Below are positions 13,345 through 21,203 of a stretch of DNA of 23,086 bases, piece after piece (the stretch's first letter is position 1; each line of letters opens with the position of its first letter). The notes beneath the pieces were generated by a model. The model was given only the letters and a program-made list of their open reading frames with translations, ran no database searches and was not told where the DNA came from. The translations under genes were made by a program, and so were the position numbers. The stretch lies in assembly GCA_900767375.1 (NCBI GenBank), contig CAAFYX010000080.1:1-23086 (forward strand), given 5' to 3'. Origin of the DNA: Rikenellaceae bacterium. Lineage in GTDB: Bacteria; Bacteroidota; Bacteroidia; Bacteroidales; UBA932.

Positions 13345-16158
13345 ATGGCAGAACAGGGAAATATCTTGATCAGAGGTGCTAAAGTGAACAACCTCAAGGA
13401 CTTGACGGTGGAGATTCCACGTGGGAAGTTCGTGGTTGTCACCGGCATTTCCGGCTCCGGCAAGTCTTCGCTCGCCTTTGACACCCTCTTCGCCGAAGGC
13501 CAGAGGCGTTTCGCCGAAAGCCTTTCCTCCTATGCCCGCCAGTTCCTCGGACGCATGAGCAAGCCTGACGTTGAGGCCATCGAGGGCATCCCGCCCGCCA
13601 TCGCCATCGAGCAGAGGGTCAATACCCGCAATCCCCGATCCACAGTTGCTACTACGACGGAAGTCTATGACTACCTGAGACTTATGTTTGCCCGTATCGG
13701 GCGGACCTACTCTCCGGTCAGCGGCCGCGAGGTCAGGTGCAACAGCACTGCGGACGTGCTTTCGCTCATACTGGACGGGAAACCGCACACGGTTTATCTG
13801 CTCGCCGACCTTGACTGGTCGTCGCGCTCCGACAAGGTCGAGCTGATGCTCCAGCTGAAGGAGGAGGGATGGTCGCGTTTCTTCTCCTCGGGTGAGGTCA
13901 TCCGCATCGAGGAGGTCATGCAGAGGGCTGAGTCAGGGGATTATCCTTCTGAGCTGCTGCTCCTGGTCGACCGCCTGAAGGTCGCCGGAGGTGAGGCGGA
14001 CGAGGATCTGCGCATGCGCCTGTCATCGTCCGTCGAGAATGCATTCTCCAGGGGCAACGGGACAATGTTCCTCTCCCTCGACGGCACCTTGCAGTCCTTC
14101 TGCAACCGCTTCGAGCTCGACGGCATGACGTTCCGCCAGCCTGACGAGTACCTCTTCAGTTTCAACAGCCCGCTGGGCGCCTGCCCTGTCTGCGGGGGAC
14201 TGGGAAAGATCATCGGCATCAGCGAGGACCTCGTCGTCCCTGACAAGACCATGAGCATCTATGACGGTGCCATAGCCTGCTGGAGAGGTGAGAAGATGGG
14301 CTGGTTCAAGGACCATCTCGTCCAATATGCCGGGAAGTACGGAATACCGATCTTCGAGCCTTACTGCCGGCTCCCGAAGGAAGCGCTGGACATCATCTGG
14401 AACAGCGAGTCCTCCGAGGACGACGAAAGCTCCATCGTCGGGATAAATGAATTTTTCCGCTGGGTGGAGACCCAGAAATACAAGATACAGTTCAGATACA
14501 TGCTCGGCCGTTTCTCCGGCCGTACGGACTGCACGGAGTGCCACGGAAGCCGTCTCTGCAAGGAGGCCCTTTACGTACGCATCTGCGGGAAGAACATAGC
14601 CGAGGTTCTGGACATGAACGTCGAGCAGGCCCTTGCATGGCTCGAAGGACTCGAACTGACCGATTACGAGAGGGCTGTGGTCAAGGGACCTGTCGAAGAG
14701 ATGGTGTCCAGACTCCGGTGCATCATGGACGTGGGTCTGGGATACCTGACCCTCAGCCGTACATGCAACACCCTTTCGGGCGGCGAGAGCCAGCGCATAA
14801 ACCTCGTCACCGCCCTTGGCTCATCGCTCGTCGGGTCGATGTACATCCTTGACGAGCCTTCCATAGGTCTGCACCCGCGCGACACCGACCGCCTCATATC
14901 GGTGCTGAAACGCCTCAGGGACATCGGCAACACCGTTGTGGTCGTGGAGCACGACGAGGAGATCATCCGCGCTGCGGACATGCTCATCGACATGGGCCCG
15001 AAAGCAGGCCTGAACGGCGGTGAAATCGTGTTCAAGGGCAAGGTAGGCTCTACTGCCGCCACGGGTGAGGAAACCTCCCGTTCCCTGACTCTGCAGTACC
15101 TTTCCGGCCTCAGGAAGCGCTATGTGCGCGAAAAGCGCCCGTGGACATATTACATCAGCGTCCAGGGCGCCATGGAACATAATCTGAAGAACATCGACGT
15201 CAAGTTCCCTCTCGGGGTCCTGACGGTGGTGACGGGTGTCAGCGGCAGTGGAAAGTCCTCCCTCGTCGGCGACATCCTCTACCCGGCCCTCTTCAGGAAG
15301 ATCAATGAAAGCGGCGACCTTCCGGGCACCCACCGCGGTCTCGGCGGCAACCTCGACCGCATCACCCGCGTGGAGTACGTCGATCAGAACCCTATCGGCA
15401 AGAGCAGCCGCTCGAACGCCGTAACCTACCTTAAAGTCTACGACGATATCAGGAAACTGCTCTCCGAGCAGCAATATGCCCGTATCAACGGCTACACGCC
15501 CAACCATTTCTCCTTCAACCAGGACGGCGGCCGCTGTCCGGAGTGCCAGGGAGACGGCTACGTGAAGATAGAGATGCAGTTCATGGCCGACGTGACCATG
15601 CTCTGCGAGTCCTGCGGCGGCAAGCGCTTCAAGCAGGACATCCTGGAAGTCAGATATAACGGCAAGAACATCGACGATATCCTGAACATGAGCGTCGATG
15701 AGGCCATAGAGTTCTTCGGAGGCGGCAGCGAGGATCTGGCAAAGAGCATTGCCAGGAAGCTGAAACCGCTTGTGGACGTGGGCTTGGGATACATAAAGCT
15801 CGGTCAGAGCAGCAGTACCCTTTCCGGTGGAGAGAGCCAGAGGATAAAGCTGGCTTACTTCCTATCGCTCAGCGAGTCCAAGTCCTCGCAGAAGATTATG
15901 TTCATCTTTGACGAGCCGACTACCGGCCTTCATTTCTATGATGTGGAGAAACTCCTGAAGGCGTTTGACTCCCTTCTGGCGAAGGGACATTCGCTTGTGG
16001 TGGTCGAGCATAACCTTGACGTGATCCGCTCGGCGGACTGGGTCATCGACCTTGGCCCTGATGCCGGCGACAGAGGAGGTGAAGTGGTCTTCGAGGGCAC
16101 GCCTGAGGATCTGGTACGTCACGGTGGCACTTTCACCGCCAAATACTTGGGCGCATAA
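13345..16158 (+). CDS. uvrA: Excinuclease ABC subunit A
   Basis: UvrA is the damage-sensing ATPase of nucleotide excision repair and loads UvrB onto lesions. The 937-residue product has both ABC modules. Walker A of the first is GISGSGKSS (from about residue 34) and of the second GVSGSGKSS (from about 631). The signature motifs LSGGESQRINL and LSGGESQRIKL and the Walker B stretches YILDEPSIGLHPRD and FIFDEPTTGLHFYD are intact. The zinc finger of the second half is C731xxC734 then C754xxC757. CPVCGG and CTECHG pairs lie in the first half. Length is normal. The ATG at 13345 is chosen over a TTG two codons upstream. The stop overlaps the next gene as TAATG, so the two Stealth genes are probably read through from the uvrA promoter. 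Confidence 0.98.
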   Translation: MAEQGNILIRGAKVNNLKDLTVEIPRGKFVVVTGISGSGKSSLAFDTLFAEGQRRFAESLSSYARQFLGRMSKPDVEAIEGIPPAIAIEQRVNTRNPRSTVATTTEVYDYLRLMFARIGRTYSPVSGREVRCNSTADVLSLILDGKPHTVYLLADLDWSSRSDKVELMLQLKEEGWSRFFSSGEVIRIEEVMQRAESGDYPSELLLLVDRLKVAGGEADEDLRMRLSSSVENAFSRGNGTMFLSLDGTLQSFCNRFELDGMTFRQPDEYLFSFNSPLGACPVCGGLGKIIGISEDLVVPDKTMSIYDGAIACWRGEKMGWFKDHLVQYAGKYGIPIFEPYCRLPKEALDIIWNSESSEDDESSIVGINEFFRWVETQKYKIQFRYMLGRFSGRTDCTECHGSRLCKEALYVRICGKNIAEVLDMNVEQALAWLEGLELTDYERAVVKGPVEEMVSRLRCIMDVGLGYLTLSRTCNTLSGGESQRINLVTALGSSLVGSMYILDEPSIGLHPRDTDRLISVLKRLRDIGNTVVVVEHDEEIIRAADMLIDMGPKAGLNGGEIVFKGKVGSTAATGEETSRSLTLQYLSGLRKRYVREKRPWTYYISVQGAMEHNLKNIDVKFPLGVLTVVTGVSGSGKSSLVGDILYPALFRKINESGDLPGTHRGLGGNLDRITRVEYVDQNPIGKSSRSNAVTYLKVYDDIRKLLSEQQYARINGYTPNHFSFNQDGGRCPECQGDGYVKIEMQFMADVTMLCESCGGKRFKQDILEVRYNGKNIDDILNMSVDEAIEFFGGGSEDLAKSIARKLKPLVDVGLGYIKLGQSSSTLSGGESQRIKLAYFLSLSESKSSQKIMFIFDEPTTGLHFYDVEKLLKAFDSLLAKGHSLVVVEHNLDVIRSADWVIDLGPDAGDRGGEVVFEGTPEDLVRHGGTFTAKYLGA

Positions 16159-17036
16159 TGGATGCAGTAATTACATACGTGGACGGCAAGGACCCTCTCT
16201 GGCTGGAGGATTACAGGTCCTTCGTGGACGGAACGGCCATGGCCAAGCGCTTCCGTGACTGGGGTACTCTGCCTTTCCTGCTCAGAGGCATTGAAAGGCA
16301 TATGCCTTTCGTGGAGAATGTGTTCCTCGTGGTGGCCCGCGAGAGCCAGGTGCCTTCCTGGGTGGACCGCAGCCGCGTCCATGTGGTCCTTCATTCCGAC
16401 ATCATTCCGGAGCGTTTCCTTCCGGTGTTCAACAGCGCGGCGATAGAGCTGTTCCTCTGGCGCATCCGGGGGCTGGGGGAGGAATTCATCTATTTCAACG
16501 ACGATTTCTTTCCGATGATGGACTGCGTGCCTGAGGATTTCTTCGACGGCGGCAGGGCGGTCATACATTTTTCAAGTCATATCTTCAGCTTTTCGCAGTA
16601 TTTGAAGCATACGCGCAACTCCGACAGGATGGCGGCGAAGGCTGCCATCGTACGCCGTGGGCTGACGTTCGTCAGACCGCAGCATATATGTACTCCGCTT
16701 CTGAAGAGCGGGTGCGAAGCTGCATTCAAGGCCGTTGAGCCTGAGATCCTGAAGTCCGTGACCAGGGTGCGCGAGGACTGCAACGTAAACTATTATATCT
16801 TCTGCGACTTCCTGCGCTTCACTGGCAGGACGGTCGACAGAAGGCTCCCGAGGAAACATTTCTCCCTGGCGGTAACATCGGCTGAAAAGCTTTGCGGCTT
16901 CATTGGGGAGCCTGACCGGAAGGTGATGTGTGTCAATGACGTGAAGGTGCCGCAGGAGTCATTTGAGGACCTACGCGGGAAATGGCTGGAAGCATTCTGC
17001 AAGGCGTTTCCTGAAAAATCCCGGTTCGAGCTATGA
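16158..17036 (+). CDS. Stealth-family sugar-phosphate transferase (first of pair)
   Basis: Stealth proteins are cytoplasmic capsule or exopolysaccharide phosphotransferases that move hexose-1-phosphate onto a growing glycan. The 292-residue product shows conserved region 1 as DAVITYVDGKDPLW at the N-terminus. Region 2 follows the pattern LPVFNSAAIELFLWRI then GEEFIYFNDDFF (about 89-118). Region 3 is around HICTPLLKSG, and a region 4-like CVNDVK lies at about 258-263. It is short for the family but has all four regions in order. The ATG shares a base with the uvrA stop, and its own stop overlaps the second Stealth gene as ATGA. No other capsule genes are in the window, so the acceptor glycan is unknown. 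Confidence 0.88.
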   Translation: MDAVITYVDGKDPLWLEDYRSFVDGTAMAKRFRDWGTLPFLLRGIERHMPFVENVFLVVARESQVPSWVDRSRVHVVLHSDIIPERFLPVFNSAAIELFLWRIRGLGEEFIYFNDDFFPMMDCVPEDFFDGGRAVIHFSSHIFSFSQYLKHTRNSDRMAAKAAIVRRGLTFVRPQHICTPLLKSGCEAAFKAVEPEILKSVTRVREDCNVNYYIFCDFLRFTGRTVDRRLPRKHFSLAVTSAEKLCGFIGEPDRKVMCVNDVKVPQESFEDLRGKWLEAFCKAFPEKSRFEL

Positions 17037-18022
17037 GTGAGTTTGCAATAGATGCGGTGGTGACCTGGGTCGATGGCGGCGATCCTGTCTGGAAGGCGAA
17101 GAAGAATGCCTGGCTGAACGGCACTCCGCTGTCCTCCTTCGACGATATCGCCGGGGATACGCGGTATGCAAGCGTCGGCGAGGTCAGATACTGCGTCTCT
17201 TCGCTGCTGAGATTCGCCCCCTTCCTGAGAAAGATATTCATCGTCACGCCGGCGCAGGATCCGCTTCTGGATGAATTCCTAGATGTCCATTTCCCGGAAC
17301 GTACCACTTCCGTGGAGGTGGTGGACCAGGACGTCCTGTTCGGGGACTGTCCCGGATGCCTTCCGGTGTTCAACTCCTTGTCTGTGGAGACGATGATCTG
17401 GAAGATTCCTGACCTGAGCGAGCATTTCATATATCTGAACGATGACTTCCTGGTCTTGAGGCCGCTCGAGCGGTCAGACCTTTTCACTGAAGACGGCCGT
17501 GCGGTAGTCTATGCAGATACCCTCCCGTGTGTGGTCCCGAAGATATGGAAGGCCATAAAGCCTTCCTCGAAGGGACATAAGCGTTTCGGCCTGAAGGACG
17601 CGATGGTCAATGCGGCGGATGCTCTGGGCGGGCGCAGGACCTTCCTCTATTTCGGTCATACACCGGTGTCGATGCTACGCTCGCTTATGGAGGGATTCGA
17701 GGCGTCGCATCCTGGCGTGCTCCAGCACAATGCCGACCACCGCTTCCGCGACCCTTCGCAGTTCCATCCGCAGGAGCTGTGCGCCCTGCTGGCAAGGGAT
17801 GCCGGAAAGCTGGAACAGCGGCCGTTCAAGGGATCTCTGCTGTATTTGAAACCGAAGAGGAATGCCGCAGACGAGCTGGAGTACCTCACTTCCGTCCTGT
17901 CCGGCTTCGACCTTCGCTCAGACGCCAGATTCTGCTGCTTCAACTCCCTGGACCGTGCCTCGGAGGACGGCCGGAAGATGGTCAAGGGATGGATGGCAGG
18001 ACGTCTGGGCATCTCAGAATGA
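17033..18022 (+). CDS. Stealth-family sugar-phosphate transferase (second of pair)
   Basis: This 329-residue product is a second, clearly different Stealth protein. Region 1 is IDAVVTWVDGGDPVW. Region 2 includes VRYCVSSLLRFAPFLRKIFI, LPVFNSLSVETMIWKIPDLS and HFIYLNDDFL (about 51-140), closer to the family consensus than its neighbour. Region 3 includes FGHTPVSMLRS and HRFRDPSQF. A region 4-like FCCFNSLD stands near residue 303, where CVND is more usual. The start overlaps the preceding stop as ATGA, implying coupled synthesis at similar levels. The two proteins share the family core but differ through most of their length, so the pair is not a recent duplication. They may work on successive steps or as a complex; that is inference. 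Confidence 0.9.
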   Translation: MSEFAIDAVVTWVDGGDPVWKAKKNAWLNGTPLSSFDDIAGDTRYASVGEVRYCVSSLLRFAPFLRKIFIVTPAQDPLLDEFLDVHFPERTTSVEVVDQDVLFGDCPGCLPVFNSLSVETMIWKIPDLSEHFIYLNDDFLVLRPLERSDLFTEDGRAVVYADTLPCVVPKIWKAIKPSSKGHKRFGLKDAMVNAADALGGRRTFLYFGHTPVSMLRSLMEGFEASHPGVLQHNADHRFRDPSQFHPQELCALLARDAGKLEQRPFKGSLLYLKPKRNAADELEYLTSVLSGFDLRSDARFCCFNSLDRASEDGRKMVKGWMAGRLGISE

Positions 18023-18033
18023 AATATGCCGGC

Positions 18034-19365
18034 CTAAGGGTTTACAATCACCACCACCAGGAATCCGTCGTTTACTGGCGCTCCGGCGTCTATGGTGAAC
18101 ATCCCTGACCCTCCGTCTCTCAGGGTGAGTGTCACTCCATGACCGTCCCTGTCCATCTCGTAGGTATATATGCCCCGTTCCACATCATAGTCCAGGTCGT
18201 CCCGGCATATGTCCACAGGGGTGCCTTCAGGATACACATCGCACCATATATGCACTTTCTGACCTGTCGTCCCCGTGATGAAGTTGCCGGGGTGCAGCCT
18301 TATCCATCCCTGCTCCACGACATCGTCGGGACCTATGAGGGTGTCGGGGTCCGTGCTTCCTTTCCTCGTGATAGTGATTCCGTAGGAGTATTTTATGTTC
18401 CTGCTTATCCCGTGCGCCCCGGACGTGTATCCGAAGCCCTCCTGGTTGACTTCTATGGGATAGTAGTATGTGGTCCCGTCTATGTCACCCTGGATGACCA
18501 GCCTGGTGCGGGGATTCCCCAGAAGACCGTCCCCGCAGTCGTTGGGATAGCAGTGCAGGTCTATGGGGGTCCATTGTGAGGGCTTGAAGGATCTGTATAT
18601 CATTTCCGGGTGCTTCATCCTGGACAGGTATCCTTCGTCGAGCCTTCCTTCGTTCTCAAGCTCGGTTATGTGGAACCCTTCCTGCTTCATTATCTCGCTG
18701 CTCCCGGACACGTTTGTCAGATATACGCAAGGGTTCAGAAGGGTCCTGCTCCTGTATCCACGTCCGGAGAAATCCACACGGATGAAGTCCAGACAGACGT
18801 CGGCCATCAGCGGTGTCAGCCTGACGGGCGTGTATCCGTCCTCTCCGGCATCGATCCGGCACTCTCCGCACATTACAGGCCTGTCCGGGCTGTCATCTTC
18901 CAGGCTCCATCTGACCTTTCCGAGTGCATCGTAGTTCCAGAATTCATCGGAAGTGAACGTCTTCCCTTCACAGTTCGCAAGGATGACAACGATCTTCGCT
19001 CCGACTCCCGACGAGACGGTCAGATATGCCGTTTCCGGCTTTCCGATGCTGCTGTAGGAGTCCAGCCTCCGCATCCCGTCATCGTTGAATATGAAGATGT
19101 CCAGCCTGGAGATGCTCCCATATCCTTCATAGGAAGCTTTTGTAGGACTGGCCTCAAGGATCTGTATTTCCGGGATGAAAAGTGTGGTGCTCACCTGTCC
19201 GGAGTCAGAAAACGGGTCGGCGGAATCACAGGCTGCAGAGGCTGCACCGGTAATAGCAAGCAAGCAAATAACGAATGTGCGGCCCAGAAAGGCCCTTTGT
19301 ACCTTCACAGGCACGGACGAAAGTCCCGAGAGAGTGATTTTGTGAACCGATGTTATGCGTCCCAT
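18034..19365 (-). CDS. Mfa2/FimB-like fimbrial anchor-type lipoprotein (tentative)
   Basis: The 443-residue product has a basic N-terminus, a hydrophobic stretch (FVICLLAITGAASAA) and Cys46 in a lipobox-like setting, so it is probably exported and perhaps lipidated. The mature part has the pattern of the Mfa2/FimB and fimbrillin-like families of Bacteroidales: ISRLDIFIFNDDGMRRLDSY with a strand-rich first domain, then a second beta domain to the C-terminus. No fimbrial subunit genes lie nearby, so it may be an orphan anchor or a related surface protein of another type. The n-region before the membrane stretch is long; a GTG at codon 18 or 20 would give a more ordinary signal. It stands alone, converging on the second Stealth gene with 11 bases between, and has its own -7 match at 19405-19412. 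Confidence 0.6.
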   Translation of the reverse strand: MGRITSVHKITLSGLSSVPVKVQRAFLGRTFVICLLAITGAASAACDSADPFSDSGQVSTTLFIPEIQILEASPTKASYEGYGSISRLDIFIFNDDGMRRLDSYSSIGKPETAYLTVSSGVGAKIVVILANCEGKTFTSDEFWNYDALGKVRWSLEDDSPDRPVMCGECRIDAGEDGYTPVRLTPLMADVCLDFIRVDFSGRGYRSRTLLNPCVYLTNVSGSSEIMKQEGFHITELENEGRLDEGYLSRMKHPEMIYRSFKPSQWTPIDLHCYPNDCGDGLLGNPRTRLVIQGDIDGTTYYYPIEVNQEGFGYTSGAHGISRNIKYSYGITITRKGSTDPDTLIGPDDVVEQGWIRLHPGNFITGTTGQKVHIWCDVYPEGTPVDICRDDLDYDVERGIYTYEMDRDGHGVTLTLRDGGSGMFTIDAGAPVNDGFLVVVIVNP

Positions 19366-19404
19366 AGTTTCGAATGCCGTATTCCGCCGGCCTTGTTTTC
19401 ATCG

Positions 19405-19412
19405 CAAAACTA
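19405..19412 (-). promoter_or_regulatory. Putative -7 promoter element of the Mfa2/FimB-like gene
   Basis: Minus-strand TAGTTTTG matches TAnnTTTG exactly, 39 bases upstream of the ATG at 19365. The 121-base gap up to the menA stop holds this element and A/T-rich sequence; I see no strong terminator for menA in it. Confidence 0.5.
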
Positions 19413-19486
19413 TGAAACTGCCATCTCAAAAACATATCAATTCATAAAAATCCCACTCATACCACCTTTTTTTATGTTTTAATAAG

Positions 19487-20395
19487 TCAGGACACCGCTA
19501 TGCAGAACAGCAGCGAGGTGGCGAATGTGCTCATCACCAGCAGTGGAAGCATCGGGTCCAGTTCCCTGTCCCTGCGCCTGCCGACTCCCCGCAGATGCAT
19601 TACGAATAGCGGGACGGTGATGAATACTGCCAGCCTTTTCACCATGAAACCGGAATCTCCCCGCAGGCACAGCCAAATGAAGATGCCCATCATCACCCAT
19701 CCGGCGCAGACCAGTATGTTCTGATATATTCTGGACCGCTTCTCTCCAAGCTTGATCGCTACGGTGACGCGTGTTGCGGCATCGGTTTTCATGTCACGGA
19801 TATTGTTCACGTTCAGGACACCCACGCTCCAGAGCCCGACCGCTGCAGCCGGCAGGACCCACGCCGGGGCAAATGTATGGGAGCACAGATATGCGCCGCC
19901 CAGACAGGGCACGAGCCCGAAGAAAACGAAGACGAACACATCGCCGAGCCCGCGGTATCCGTATGGATTCTTTCCCAGGGTGTAGTGCATCGCTGCCCAT
20001 ATGGTTACGGCTCCCAGTGCCAGTATGGCCAATGGCGCCAGTGCGAACACGGTTCCGAAACTGCACCATACCATCACCAGACCGCTGATACAGCAAAGGC
20101 CGGCAATAACGGCGATCAGCTTCTTCATCTCCTCCAATGTCATCTCTCCGTCCATTATAGAATAATGCATGCCCTGGCGCTCTCCAGCGGCATCAGTGCC
20201 GTGGAGGGCGTCTCCCAGCTCGTTCGAGAGGTTTGACAACACCTGCAGCAGCGCAGCCGTCAGCATCAGAGTTACGACCACGGCAGCCCTCAGTTCCATC
20301 ACGGTGGATGCCAGTGCCACGCCAAAGATTATTCCAGCCAGTGACAGCGGCAGTGTCCTCAGCCGCATCGATGTAATACACGATTTTACCGTCAT
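19487..20395 (-). CDS. menA: 1,4-dihydroxy-2-naphthoate polyprenyltransferase
   Basis: MenA is an inner-membrane prenyltransferase that joins dihydroxynaphthoate to a polyprenyl chain, giving demethylmenaquinone. The 302-residue product has about eight or nine membrane segments. The two Asp-rich motifs of the UbiA family face the active site: NLSNELGD at 55-62 and NNIRDMKTD at about 197-205. The start MTVKSCITSMRLRTLPLSLA and the stretch GYRGLGDVFVFVFFGLVPC are typical of MenA. One base separates it from the menG stop, and a ribosome binding site lies inside the end of menG. The pairing with menG, which uses its product, supports the call over other UbiA enzymes. Confidence 0.94.
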   Translation of the reverse strand: MTVKSCITSMRLRTLPLSLAGIIFGVALASTVMELRAAVVVTLMLTAALLQVLSNLSNELGDALHGTDAAGERQGMHYSIMDGEMTLEEMKKLIAVIAGLCCISGLVMVWCSFGTVFALAPLAILALGAVTIWAAMHYTLGKNPYGYRGLGDVFVFVFFGLVPCLGGAYLCSHTFAPAWVLPAAAVGLWSVGVLNVNNIRDMKTDAATRVTVAIKLGEKRSRIYQNILVCAGWVMMGIFIWLCLRGDSGFMVKRLAVFITVPLFVMHLRGVGRRRDRELDPMLPLLVMSTFATSLLFCIAVS

Positions 20396-20396
20396 A

Positions 20397-21104
20397 TCAC
20401 TTTTCTCCTATATACATACGGCAGATTCCGAAAGTGAATGCCTTGTGACTTACGTTCCTGAACCCGCATTCCTCCATTGTCGCCATCCATTCCTTCTTCC
20501 CCGGGAATTTCAGCACTGAAGCCGGCAGATACTTGTATGCCGCTTTGTCTCCCGAAATCAGTCCTCCGATGCAAGGCAATATATTCATGAAATACACCTT
20601 GTAGCACCATCTGAGCACGATGTTCGACGGTACTGACAGCTCCAGGATGACCAGCCTTCCCCCAGGCTTCAGCACACGCAGGATCTCCCGCAGCGCCACC
20701 TCCCGGTTCTCGAAGTTCCTTATTCCAAAGGCAATGGTGGCCCTGTCGAACCCGCCATCGCCGAACCTCATCTTCTCGCAGTTCCCCTGCTCGCAGCTGA
20801 TTCTGCCCGTCAGCCCTGCCTCTTTCACTTTCTTCTCCATCACTTTCAGCATGCCTTCGCTCAGGTCCACTCCCGTCACTTCAGTACCTTCTCCGCCCTT
20901 CCTGGCAATGGCAATACTGAAATCTCCGGTGCCGCAGGCAATGTCCAGGACTTTGTGCGGTCCCTCTCCATCCACGATCCATTTCAACGCACGTCGCCTC
21001 CATGTCCTGTCAATTCCCAGTGACAGAAGATGGTTCAGCTTGTCGTAGTCCACAGCTATCGAGTCGAACATCGACTCTATCCTGTCTGTATCCGGTCCTT
21101 TCAT
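20397..21104 (-). CDS. menG: Demethylmenaquinone methyltransferase (UbiE/MenG)
   Basis: This cytosolic SAM-dependent enzyme methylates demethylmenaquinone to menaquinone, the last step of the pathway. The 235-residue product has the UbiE-family opening FDSIAVDYDKLNHLLSLGID then TWRRRAL. SAM motif I is VLDIACGTGDFS at about 52-63. The second family signature is in the region FDRATIAFGIRNFENREVAL followed by VLKPGGRLVILELS. The C-terminal YKVYFMNILPCIGGLISGD block and ending are normal. The open frame continues 45 bases upstream into the promoter, so the ATG at 21104 is used. A -7 promoter match lies 21 bases before it. It is transcribed with menA, which follows after one base. Confidence 0.96.
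   Translation of the reverse strand: MKGPDTDRIESMFDSIAVDYDKLNHLLSLGIDRTWRRRALKWIVDGEGPHKVLDIACGTGDFSIAIARKGGEGTEVTGVDLSEGMLKVMEKKVKEAGLTGRISCEQGNCEKMRFGDGGFDRATIAFGIRNFENREVALREILRVLKPGGRLVILELSVPSNIVLRWCYKVYFMNILPCIGGLISGDKAAYKYLPASVLKFPGKKEWMATMEECGFRNVSHKAFTFGICRMYIGEK
20404..20409 (-). promoter_or_regulatory. Ribosome binding site of menA
   Basis: Minus-strand AGGAGA lies 8 bases before the menA ATG, inside the last codons of menG. Shine-Dalgarno sites are scarce in this genome region, so its presence supports the chosen start. Confidence 0.5.
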
Positions 21105-21124
21105 ATATTCTATATTTACCACAG

Positions 21125-21132
21125 CAAAGTTA
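21125..21132 (-). promoter_or_regulatory. Putative -7 promoter element of menG-menA
   Basis: Minus-strand TAACTTTG matches TAnnTTTG exactly, 20 bases upstream of the menG ATG. It lies directly downstream of the nqr terminator, as expected for a new transcription unit. Confidence 0.6.
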
Positions 21133-21147
21133 ACCCAAATTAACGAC

Positions 21148-21181
21148 AAAAAAAGGCGGCCGATGGAAAATCGGCCGCCTT
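21148..21181 (-). terminator. Strong intrinsic terminator of the nqr operon
   Basis: AAGGCGGCCGA at 21153-21163 pairs perfectly with TCGGCCGCCTT at 21171-21181 around a 7-base loop, an 11-pair G/C-rich stem. On the minus strand it runs into seven T residues at 21154-21148. It begins 22 bases past the nqrF stop at 21204. This is the clearest terminator in the window and shows that nqrF ends its operon. Confidence 0.92.
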
Positions 21182-21203
21182 AATATTATAGGTGTCGGAC
21201 GGA

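Noticed and set aside
18020..18034. Terminator between the second Stealth gene and the Mfa2/FimB-like gene
   Set aside because: Only 11 bases separate the stops and the nearby GCCGGC palindrome has no long stem or T-run.
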